DNA of 6,318 nt from Bacteroidota bacterium (GTDB lineage: Bacteria > Bacteroidota > Ignavibacteria > UBA10030 > UBA8401): NCBI GenBank assembly GCA_003456055.1, contig DMPG01000081.1:1-6318 (forward strand), given 5' to 3'. The translations under genes were made by a program, and so were the position numbers. The notes below the pieces were generated by a model. That model ran no database searches and was not told where the DNA came from. It saw only the letters and a program-made list of their open reading frames with translations. This document shows positions 1-5,274 of the stretch, piece by piece (position 1 is the stretch's first letter; each line of letters opens with the position of its first letter).

Positions 1-93
1 TCTAAATATTGGGATAAAGTCGTGATGTCCAAAGAAATGAAAGAACAAATGACTTCGATGGCGTTGGATGAATATTCTAAACTTGCAGTATAA
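1..93 (+). CDS. C-terminal end of an unrecognised protein (5' end outside window)
   Basis: Frame 1 is open from the first base and closes with TAA at 91-93, giving 30 residues that start SKYWDKVV and end EYSKLAV. The segment is charged and methionine-rich (four Met, with KEMKEQM), probably a helical C-terminal tail with no membrane segment. Nothing in so short a piece allows a family call. The reading as a true gene end rests on the open frame to the window edge and on the terminator-like palindrome that starts 23 bases after the stop. It converges on the sugar-type permease, so the two are not in one operon. A chance open frame of 30 codons cannot be excluded. Confidence 0.55.
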   Translation, partial: SKYWDKVVMSKEMKEQMTSMALDEYSKLAV

Positions 94-115
94 CAATTCG
101 ATTATGAAATGCAAT

Positions 116-151
116 AAACAACAACGTCCCGAATTCGGGACGTTGTTGTTT
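116..151. terminator. Perfect 36-nt palindrome, probable bidirectional terminator
   Basis: The two 18-nt arms are perfectly complementary around the centre GAATTC, with a GC-rich core (CGTCCCG/CGGGACG) and AACAAC/GTTGTT outer parts. It lies between two convergent genes: the rightward gene ends at 93 and the leftward permease ends at 170. Rightward, the stem ends in a short T-run (149-152). Leftward, the complement continues with TTATT. The T-tracts are modest, but position and stem strength fit a shared intrinsic terminator. Confidence 0.78.
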
Positions 152-169
152 TAAAAACATTTTTATCTT

Positions 170-1588
170 TTAATGAGCAGATGCGGTTGACGATTCATAA
201 TCAATCCCTTGCGCCTTTAATACATTCTTTGCTTTAATGGAGAAATATGCAAGATATGCAAACAGGAAGATCGTAATAATGTATGACAGGTGAATATTAT
301 TTAATGCATCACTCAACCAGCCCTGGAATGGAGGAATAATTGCCCCGCCGAGAATCATCATAATAAGAAACGTAGAACCTTGACTGGTATATTTTCCTAA
401 TCCGGCAACAGAGAGCGCAAAAATACAAGGCCACATTACTGAACAGAACAATCCACCACTAATAAAAGCAAAAATAGCAAGTTTTCCGGTTGTTATCATA
501 CCAATGCTCATAGCCGTAATTCCAAATAGCGAAAAGATCAACAATGTCTTTGCCGGTTTTTCCTCACCAAGAAAGAACCCGACAACCAAAACTGCGATTG
601 CAATAGCGTAAATATAGAGATCGCTAACATCGGTTCCGCCAAGAATATTTGCACCGAGCACAACGGCAAATGCAAAATATGGAACAACCACGGTAAGAAT
701 GTTTTTCCACATTTTTGAAAGATTAAAAACTGTAATCGATCCCGTCCACCGGCCGATCATTAAACTTCCCCAGAAAAGAGAGATAAAATGAGCTATTTGC
801 GATTCTTGATATCCGCCAAATTCCGGAAGTTTTAGTAATGCACCTAAATTACTTTGGATCGTAACTTCAACTCCGACATACACAAAAATTGCGATCATAC
901 CAAAAACAAGCTGAGGATATTTTAACGCACCGATTCCAGCTTCAATCTTTTCGTCTTGCGTTATCGTTGGCAGATCTGAAAATATGAAGAACAATGCTAC
1001 GGCAATAAACAGTCCGGCTAAAAGCATATACATTTGGTTGACCGAACTAATATCAACATCAACATTGCTGCCAATTCCGCCAAAAAGAAAATAACTGACG
1101 ATCAGCGGTCCAATGGTTGTCCCGAATGAATTGACTCCGCCGGCAAGATTCAATCGATGTGCGCCGGTTCGTGGATCACCAAGAGCAATTGCAAATGGCT
1201 GTGCGCAGGTTTGTTGAAGAGAAAATCCTAAGGCAATGGTAAATAAGGCGCTAAGAATCAACCAATAGTTTCCGGTGTTAACAGCTCCAATCATTGCAAT
1301 TGCGCCGGCGGCTGAGAAGAACAAACCGTATGCGATACCCATTTTATAGCCTATCTTGTTCAAAATATCGATCTTGATTAATCGCTCTATTAAATAGAGT
1401 GCGAGTGAGCCGACAAAATAGGCAAGGTAGAACGCCAGGTCGATCAATTGCGATTGGAATTGCGTCAATTCAAAATGTTTTTTGCAGAATGGAATGAATA
1501 CACCGTTTGAAGCGGCGAGAAATCCCCAAAAGAAAAACACGGTGATCAATGTGCCGAATTTAGACTTGTTTGCAGCTGAAGTAGCCAT
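170..1588 (-). CDS. FHS (FucP-like) family MFS sugar-type transporter
   Basis: This 472-residue polytopic inner-membrane protein should carry about 12 helices. It aligns by eye with the fucose:H+ symporter FucP and its relatives. Matching landmarks are FFFWGFLAASN (18-28), IPF (32-34), the TCAQPF...ALGD stretch (127-138), HRLNLAGGVNSFG (144-156), GRWTG (279-283), FLIMMILGGAIIPP (407-420) and GWLSD (423-427). The family imports fucose, glucose, galactose or related sugars; the substrate cannot be told here. The FucP residues needed for transport, Asp46 (proton coupling) and Glu135 (sugar binding), fall at Gly29 and Gln126, so the coupling may differ. The start at 1588 is chosen because the MFS fold begins about 10 residues later. 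No Shine-Dalgarno is visible; the ATG follows a run of four CAA repeats. The gene diverges from uppP and converges on the left-edge gene, so it is probably a single-gene transcript. Confidence 0.88.
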   Translation of the reverse strand: MATSAANKSKFGTLITVFFFWGFLAASNGVFIPFCKKHFELTQFQSQLIDLAFYLAYFVGSLALYLIERLIKIDILNKIGYKMGIAYGLFFSAAGAIAMIGAVNTGNYWLILSALFTIALGFSLQQTCAQPFAIALGDPRTGAHRLNLAGGVNSFGTTIGPLIVSYFLFGGIGSNVDVDISSVNQMYMLLAGLFIAVALFFIFSDLPTITQDEKIEAGIGALKYPQLVFGMIAIFVYVGVEVTIQSNLGALLKLPEFGGYQESQIAHFISLFWGSLMIGRWTGSITVFNLSKMWKNILTVVVPYFAFAVVLGANILGGTDVSDLYIYAIAIAVLVVGFFLGEEKPAKTLLIFSLFGITAMSIGMITTGKLAIFAFISGGLFCSVMWPCIFALSVAGLGKYTSQGSTFLIMMILGGAIIPPFQGWLSDALNNIHLSYIITIFLFAYLAYFSIKAKNVLKAQGIDYESSTASAH

Positions 1589-1679
1589 TGTTGTTGTTGT
1601 TTTGTGATTGGAATTGTTTATATGCTCGGCTACGTTACAATTTTATAATGAAGAATTCAATATATTTTATGAGATCAAT

Positions 1680-1709
1680 TTGAATGGAGATATTTTTTTT
1701 GTACTTTAG
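1680..1709 (+). promoter_or_regulatory. Candidate Bacteroidota-type promoter for uppP
   Basis: TTG at 1680-1682 is followed, after 19 bases, by TACTTTAG at 1702-1709. This resembles the -33 TTG and -7 TAnnTTTG elements described for Bacteroidota primary sigma factors; the last TTTG is TTAG here. Transcription would start near 1715 and give a leader of about 100 nt that contains the two hairpins described below. It is a motif match by eye only, in AT-rich DNA where such matches occur by chance. Confidence 0.28.
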
Positions 1710-1750
1710 ACAATAAGGGGAGGTAACCGACTCCTCTTTTTTATTGTTTA
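1707..1750 (+). terminator. Terminator-like hairpin in the uppP leader, possible attenuator
   Basis: GGGGAG (1717-1722) can pair with CTCCTC (1731-1736), with one G-T pair and an 8-nt loop, and is followed by six Ts (1737-1742). An outer stem, TAGACAATAA (1707-1716) with TTATTGTTTA (1741-1750), can close below it with one wobble pair. On the rightward strand this is the form of an intrinsic terminator, yet no rightward gene ends just before it: the neighbour on the left is the leftward permease. It is therefore either a premature terminator in the uppP leader or a structured element of another kind. It also contains a GGAGGT that would be partly buried in the stem. Confidence 0.4.
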
Positions 1751-1761
1751 CGAAAACAAGC

Positions 1762-1803
1762 CTTGCGAAGGTTAAATCACACCTTCTATCTAACCTTCGC
1801 AAG
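1762..1803. repeat. 13-bp perfect inverted repeat, REP-like, before uppP
   Basis: CTTGCGAAGGTTA (1762-1774) and TAACCTTCGCAAG (1791-1803) are perfectly complementary and separated by 16 nt. The second arm ends 11 bases before the uppP ATG, so a transcript would hold a strong hairpin next to the start. The core words CTTGCGAAGG/CCTTCGCAAG resemble short intergenic palindromic repeats that I recall as common in Bacteroidota and relatives, where some are mobilised by RAYT (IS200-like) transposases. No transposase is present here, and copy number elsewhere in the genome cannot be seen. Alternatively it is a local regulatory hairpin. Confidence 0.6.
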
Positions 1804-1814
1804 ATTTAAAAACT

Positions 1815-2666
1815 ATGAATATATTTCAATCGATCATTCTCGGAATCATTCAAGGCCTGACCGAATTTCTACCCATTAGCAGCACTGCGCATTTACGAAT
1901 TGTGCCGGCATTACTGGGATGGAACGATCCGGGAGCTGCTTTTACGGCAGTGATTCAATTTGGGACGCTTGTTGCCGTCTTTATCTATTTTAGGAAAGAT
2001 ATCCTCGCTATCACCGGCGCAGTGATCAAATCAATTCAAACACGAAACATCTCTTACAATCGTGAAGCAATACTGGGCTGGATGATCGCATTTGGAACGA
2101 TACCGATCGTGTTTTTCGGTTTACTGTTTAAGAAGAACATCGAAACAAATCTTCGTTCGTTGTATGTGATTAGTGCATCAATGATCATTCTTGCCGTAGT
2201 GCTGATGATCGCCGAAACAATCGTAAAAAAAAGAGACGCCTTAAAGATAAAACAAAAATCGCTTGATGATATTTCATGGAGAGATGCTATTCTGATCGGT
2301 TTTGCACAAGCGGTTGCATTGATCCCCGGCTCATCTCGTTCCGGCACAACGATCACCGGAGGATTGTTTATCGGGTTAAACCGTGAAACGAGCGCGCGGT
2401 TTTCATTTTTACTTTCACTGCCATCCATCTTTGCGGCAGGTATGTTGGAGCTCGTAAAAGAACGCGAATTGTTGCTCTCTTCAGATATCGGATTCATAAA
2501 CCTTGCCGTTGCAACAATCGTATCGGGAATTGTCGGGTATGCTTCAATAGCATTCTTGTTGAACTATCTTAAAACACATTCCACCTATATTTTTATTGTA
2601 TACCGAATTATTGTTGGATTTGGTTTGTTATACCTTCTGAATGCCGGAATTTTATCACCTTTATAA
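1815..2666 (+). CDS. uppP: Undecaprenyl-diphosphate phosphatase (UppP/BacA)
   Basis: This integral membrane enzyme removes one phosphate from undecaprenyl diphosphate on the outer side of the inner membrane. It regenerates the carrier for peptidoglycan and other envelope glycans, and raised levels give bacitracin resistance. At 283 residues it is close to the usual family length. The first conserved block is QGLTEFLPISSTAH (13-26), holding the (E/Q)xxxE motif (Gln13, Glu17), Ser23 and His26. The second is PGSSRSGTT (171-179), whose Arg175 matches the catalytic arginine of the E. coli enzyme (Arg174). The remainder is a series of hydrophobic helices with short charged loops. The ATG follows an A-rich leader (TTTAAAAACT) without a clear Shine-Dalgarno, and the conserved N-terminus fixes the start. 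The DedA gene begins 13 bases after the stop, so the two are probably co-transcribed. The family call is secure. Confidence 0.97.
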   Translation: MNIFQSIILGIIQGLTEFLPISSTAHLRIVPALLGWNDPGAAFTAVIQFGTLVAVFIYFRKDILAITGAVIKSIQTRNISYNREAILGWMIAFGTIPIVFFGLLFKKNIETNLRSLYVISASMIILAVVLMIAETIVKKRDALKIKQKSLDDISWRDAILIGFAQAVALIPGSSRSGTTITGGLFIGLNRETSARFSFLLSLPSIFAAGMLELVKERELLLSSDIGFINLAVATIVSGIVGYASIAFLLNYLKTHSTYIFIVYRIIVGFGLLYLLNAGILSPL

Positions 2667-2679
2667 TCAAATTGAAATT

Positions 2680-3306
2680 ATGGAATTAATAAAAGAGTTT
2701 TTCGAAAAACTAAGCGACATTCAAGCACTTGTAGCGTGGGCGGGATATATTGGTCTATTCATTATCGTATTTGCCGAAACGGGTTTGCTGATCGGATTTT
2801 TCCTTCCGGGTGATTCACTGCTATTCACCGCCGGGCTGTTTGCAGCTCAAGGGTTGTTCAACATTTTTGAATTAAATGTTCTTCTCATTATTGCAGCGGT
2901 CACCGGCGATGCTGTCGGATACTACATCGGAAAAAAGGGGGGACACGCATTATATTCTCGTCAGGATTCCCGATTCTTCAAACGAAAATATCTGATCATG
3001 ACAAAAGAGTTTTACGAGAAATATGGAAACTTCACAATCGTTGCAGCGCGGTGGATGCCGTTTGCGCGAACATTTGCACCAGTTGTAGCAGGGATTGCAG
3101 AAATGCCGTACACAAAATTCTTCACCTACAATGTTGTCGGCGGGACAACATGGGTTTTGAGTATGACGCTAGCGGGATATTTTCTCGGTCAAACATTTCC
3201 CTGGGTGACTAAAAATCTTGAACTTGTCATTGTTATCATTTTATTCCTGTCTGTTCTTCCTGGAGTAATAAAATATTTGCAAGTGCGGTACGGGAAGAAG
3301 CAATAA
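2680..3306 (+). CDS. DedA-family membrane protein (VTT/SNARE-assoc domain), likely lipid-carrier flippase
   Basis: Read from the ATG at 2680 it has 208 residues. FAETGLLIGFFLPGDSLL (31-48) and RWMPFARTFAPVVAG (124-138) are the family signatures. Glu33, Asp45, Arg124 and Arg130 sit at a constant offset of 6 from E. coli YqjA Glu39, Asp51, Arg130 and Arg136, residues needed for YqjA function. Several hydrophobic segments are visible, including the C-terminal one at about 180-200. DedA proteins support membrane potential and envelope integrity, and members such as UptA translocate undecaprenyl phosphate back to the cytoplasmic face. Being 13 bp downstream of uppP, which makes that molecule, supports this role, but the substrate is inferred. 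An in-frame ATG at 2641 would give 221 residues and overlap uppP by 26 bp. I prefer 2680 because the extra 13 residues (MPEFYHLYNQ...) are polar and simply use the uppP end. Neither start has a clear Shine-Dalgarno. Confidence 0.92.
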   Translation: MELIKEFFEKLSDIQALVAWAGYIGLFIIVFAETGLLIGFFLPGDSLLFTAGLFAAQGLFNIFELNVLLIIAAVTGDAVGYYIGKKGGHALYSRQDSRFFKRKYLIMTKEFYEKYGNFTIVAARWMPFARTFAPVVAGIAEMPYTKFFTYNVVGGTTWVLSMTLAGYFLGQTFPWVTKNLELVIVIILFLSVLPGVIKYLQVRYGKKQ

Positions 3307-3315
3307 TCCTCATTT

Positions 3316-3341
3316 GTGGAGCGGTCGAACGATCGTTCCAC
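3316..3341. repeat. Strong intergenic hairpin between dedA-like gene and DUF4032 gene
   Basis: GTGGAGCGGTC (3316-3326) can pair with GATCGTTCCAC (3331-3341) over 11 bp, including two G-T pairs, around the loop GAAC. It begins 10 bases after the DedA stop. No T-run follows on either strand, so it is not a standard intrinsic terminator. It could protect the 3' end of the uppP-dedA mRNA, or be a REP-type dispersed repeat. Confidence 0.55.
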
Positions 3342-3377
3342 GCCATCAATCATAATTATTCTTATCTTTAGAGTGTT

Positions 3378-4610
3378 ATGAAACACTCACCTCACATCCG
3401 TTTTCATGTAGACCCGATCTTTCAGAAAGAACTCGAACAGCTACCATGGAGTGTTCCGATTGCTGAGTGGCATTCGTATGGGGTAAATACGTTGAATATC
3501 AAACGAGGTATTTCTCGTCATGTTGTGATCTTTGTAAAGACAGGAAGATTTTCGTTCGGTGTGAAAGAAATCAGTGAAGATATTTCGCGAAAAGAGATCG
3601 ACAACTATGAACAACTACTGTTAAAAGGGATTCATACGTTGATCCCGGCCGGATTTGTCGTACGCGAAGAACAAGCAATCCCGATTGAAACACCGATTGG
3701 AATTCAATATGAAGAAGATTTTATTGCGCATACCGTAACGGTGCTTGTGCAAAACGTTCTGCCGGATTCACTTCTGTATTCCAGAAATTTCCGAAAAGAA
3801 AACCGACAAAGAATTTGGGATGCGATCGTTCAGTTGTTCGTTCAGCTTCACATCAATGGTGTTTATTGGGGTGATGCATCGCTTGCAAACACGCTCATTA
3901 AATTCGATAAGAGAGAAATTCCGTTCATCGGAATGCAAACAATTTTGCGGGCATATCTTTCCGATGCGGAAACGGTGGAAATCCGTCCAAAACTTTCGAA
4001 ATCCATGCGTGAAGCCGATCTGAATTTCTTTTTTGAATCGATGGATTGGATCCACGAAGATCTGCGTTTGAGCGGTATGATCCGTGAGAATTCAGGAACC
4101 GAGGATGATAAAATATACATCAAAGAACGATATACACAATTATATCGTGTTGAACGGAAAAAGAAAAAATTCGAACAGCAGACATCGTTCAACATCGATA
4201 AATTTCTCGGGGACATTTCTGATCCATCATATGTCGATCAATTTCTGAAGCATATTGAAGAACATAAATGGTACATGAGCGAAAAATTAAATCGTGATGT
4301 CACTCTTTTTGCAGCTACACGAGATTGGTATGACACGATCTTTGTTCCAATCTGCAGATTATTTCGTACGGAACATATCGTAGAACTCTTTAAAGGAAAA
4401 ACAGCAGCCGAGCTATACATTGAAATCATGAACAACAAATATTACCTCAGTCAGCAGGCAGGGAACGACGTTGGAATGATCCCAGCAATGCATGACTATG
4501 CGATCAAGTTCGGAGCGACAGAGAAGCATGCACCAATGATAAAACAGATAACAGATAATATGCTCAGGATTCTCGGGATCAAAGAACAAAACCCGCATTC
4601 CCAAAAATGA
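3378..4610 (+). CDS. DUF4032 protein with kinase-like (LPS-kinase type) core
   Basis: The protein has 410 residues, with no signal peptide or membrane segment, so it is probably cytoplasmic. The N-terminal half has protein-kinase-like landmarks: Lys63 in FGVKEIS (possible ATP lysine), Glu73 or Glu78 in the following helix, and GVYWGDASLANTL (161-173), which places Asp166 as catalytic base and Asn171 as metal ligand. LSDAET (194-199) offers Asp196 in the DFG position. WGD[CA]SL[SA]NTL followed by L[VS]DAET is, from memory, the hallmark of DUF4032 proteins, best known in Actinobacteria. The C-terminal half also matches them: ATRDWYD..FVP (313-324) and FKGKTAAELY (338-347). A lysine-rich linker (260-264) separates the halves. 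The substrate is unknown; similarity to Kdo/WaaP kinases suggests a sugar or lipid of the envelope, as do the uppP and dedA-like neighbours, but this is inference. The ATG has no clear Shine-Dalgarno; TATCTTTAG (3363-3371) just upstream resembles a -7 element. Confidence 0.8.
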   Translation: MKHSPHIRFHVDPIFQKELEQLPWSVPIAEWHSYGVNTLNIKRGISRHVVIFVKTGRFSFGVKEISEDISRKEIDNYEQLLLKGIHTLIPAGFVVREEQAIPIETPIGIQYEEDFIAHTVTVLVQNVLPDSLLYSRNFRKENRQRIWDAIVQLFVQLHINGVYWGDASLANTLIKFDKREIPFIGMQTILRAYLSDAETVEIRPKLSKSMREADLNFFFESMDWIHEDLRLSGMIRENSGTEDDKIYIKERYTQLYRVERKKKKFEQQTSFNIDKFLGDISDPSYVDQFLKHIEEHKWYMSEKLNRDVTLFAATRDWYDTIFVPICRLFRTEHIVELFKGKTAAELYIEIMNNKYYLSQQAGNDVGMIPAMHDYAIKFGATEKHAPMIKQITDNMLRILGIKEQNPHSQK

Positions 4611-4678
4611 GACAACCGTCCTTTCAATTTTTTACTTCTGAAAAATAGACCCTGTAATTTTGTTGAATTCGCAAGCAT

Positions 4679-4726
4679 TGTTAATTATTTTATAGGCACA
4701 ATAATTGCTACTAACAATAATTAACA
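4679..4726. promoter_or_regulatory. Candidate MarR operator: 11-bp perfect inverted repeat plus third half-site
   Basis: TGTTAATTATT (4679-4689) and AATAATTAACA (4716-4726) are perfectly complementary with 26 nt between them, and the second ends 9 bases before the marR ATG. A third partial copy, ACAATAATT (4698-4706), repeats the sequence at 4714-4722 exactly 16 bases on, and its CAATAATTG is itself a small palindrome. MarR dimers usually bind AT-rich palindromes next to their own gene, so autoregulation is likely. A possible promoter, TTG (4663-4665) with TATTTTAT (4686-4693), would be covered by the left arm. Binding is inferred from position and symmetry only. Confidence 0.62.
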
Positions 4727-4735
4727 GAGTATATA

Positions 4736-5194
4736 ATGCAAAACCCCCAATCACGTAAAACAGCTTCCGAAATAGCAGAACTAACTTTTCAGTTGCTTGC
4801 CGATTGTCAGCACAAAGAAGAAAGGTTCGCCGAGCAATTAAAGATTACCGTTTCTGAGTTCCGTTGTTTGCGTGCATTTCGCGGTGAGAAACAACTGCAG
4901 GTAAAAGTTCTTGTGGATCGGATAAAGCTGAGCGGAAGCAGATTGACGAGGATTCTCAGCGCGTTGGAAAAACACGGATATATCATACGCACGATTGATC
5001 GGAAAGATCGTCGAAGTATCACTGTATCGCTCTCGAAAAAAGGAGTAGAACTGACCAAGACGCTCGAAGAACGATATCTTCAAATTCACGAAGATATCCT
5101 CAATGGTATTCCAAAAGACACACATGCAGCCCTTGTAGACGGATTAAGTAATATGCTTGTCTCCTTACAGAGTTGGTTGCAGGGTAAAAAGTAA
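4736..5194 (+). CDS. MarR-family winged-helix transcriptional regulator
   Basis: At 152 residues this is the normal length for MarR dimeric DNA-binding regulators. A helical N-terminus (about 8-35) precedes the winged-helix core. VKVLVDRIKLSGSRLTRIL (56-74) is the helix-turn-helix with its recognition helix, followed by LEKHGYIIR (77-85) and the wing TIDRKDRRSITVSLSKKG (86-103), which holds the typical D-x-R-x wing residues. The C-terminal helices (about 104-150) complete the dimer interface. Cys24 and Cys44 are the only cysteines. Some MarR proteins sense oxidants through such residues, but neither can be assigned to the OhrR pattern, so the ligand is unknown. The start lies directly after the palindrome and has only a weak AGAG (4726-4729) as ribosome site. 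The gene reads into an 80-bp gap before the cytochrome gene on the same strand, so the cytochrome is the nearest candidate target. Confidence 0.92.
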   Translation: MQNPQSRKTASEIAELTFQLLADCQHKEERFAEQLKITVSEFRCLRAFRGEKQLQVKVLVDRIKLSGSRLTRILSALEKHGYIIRTIDRKDRRSITVSLSKKGVELTKTLEERYLQIHEDILNGIPKDTHAALVDGLSNMLVSLQSWLQGKK

Positions 5195-5216
5195 TTTTTT
5201 TTATCCACTTAGTTTC

Positions 5217-5234
5217 TATTAACAAATGTTTATT
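5217..5234. promoter_or_regulatory. Possible second MarR half-site pair before the cytochrome gene
   Basis: ATTAACA (5218-5224) equals the outer 7 bases of the right arm of the marR operator, and TGTTTATT (5227-5234) resembles the left arm TGTTAATT with a shift. Together they form the small palindrome AACAAATGTT (5221-5230). The half-sites point the opposite way from those at marR, and the region is AT-rich, so the match is weak. The rest of the 80-bp gap between marR and the cytochrome gene holds a T-run at 5195-5202 and nothing else I can identify. Confidence 0.25.
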
Positions 5235-5264
5235 AAATCAAATACTAATGATAACAAATAAAAT

Positions 5265-5269
5265 AGGGG
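5265..5269 (+). promoter_or_regulatory. Ribosome binding site AGGGG deciding the cytochrome start
   Basis: AGGGG ends five bases before the ATG at 5275, the only clear Shine-Dalgarno-like site in the window. Two other in-frame ATGs exist, at 5248 and 5311, and neither has such a site. This favours 5275. Confidence 0.6.
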
Positions 5270-5274
5270 CGGTC

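Noticed and set aside
1721..1730. AGGTAACCGA, similar to a word near the 3' end of 16S rRNA
   Set aside because: Only about nine bases match and no further rRNA sequence follows; chance similarity.
1744..1809. Possible 21-codon leader peptide starting with TTG between the hairpins
   Set aside because: The nearest GGAGGT (1719-1724) is too far upstream, the start is a rare codon, and the frame simply runs through the inverted repeat.
2054..2497. Leftward open frame of 147 codons inside uppP
   Set aside because: It lies wholly opposite the well-conserved uppP frame, has a Ser/Asn/Ile-rich composition with no recognisable motif, and is a shadow of the coding strand.
3768..4216. Overlapping leftward open frames inside the DUF4032 gene
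   Set aside because: Both are antisense to conserved kinase-like motifs and show no family features; the rightward frame explains the region.
4730..4737. TATAAT overlapping the marR start codon as a -10 box
   Set aside because: It would place the transcript start inside the coding region and has no -35 partner at proper distance.
5182..5206. Terminator at the end of marR
   Set aside because: GGGTAAAAA can pair with TTTTTATCC around the stop, but the stem is nearly all A-T with a wobble pair, and the Ts lie in the stem rather than after it.
5248..5274. Alternative upstream start for the cytochrome (MITNKIGAV...)
   Set aside because: It has no ribosome binding site and would lengthen the N-region of the signal peptide, while 5275 has AGGGG at good spacing.
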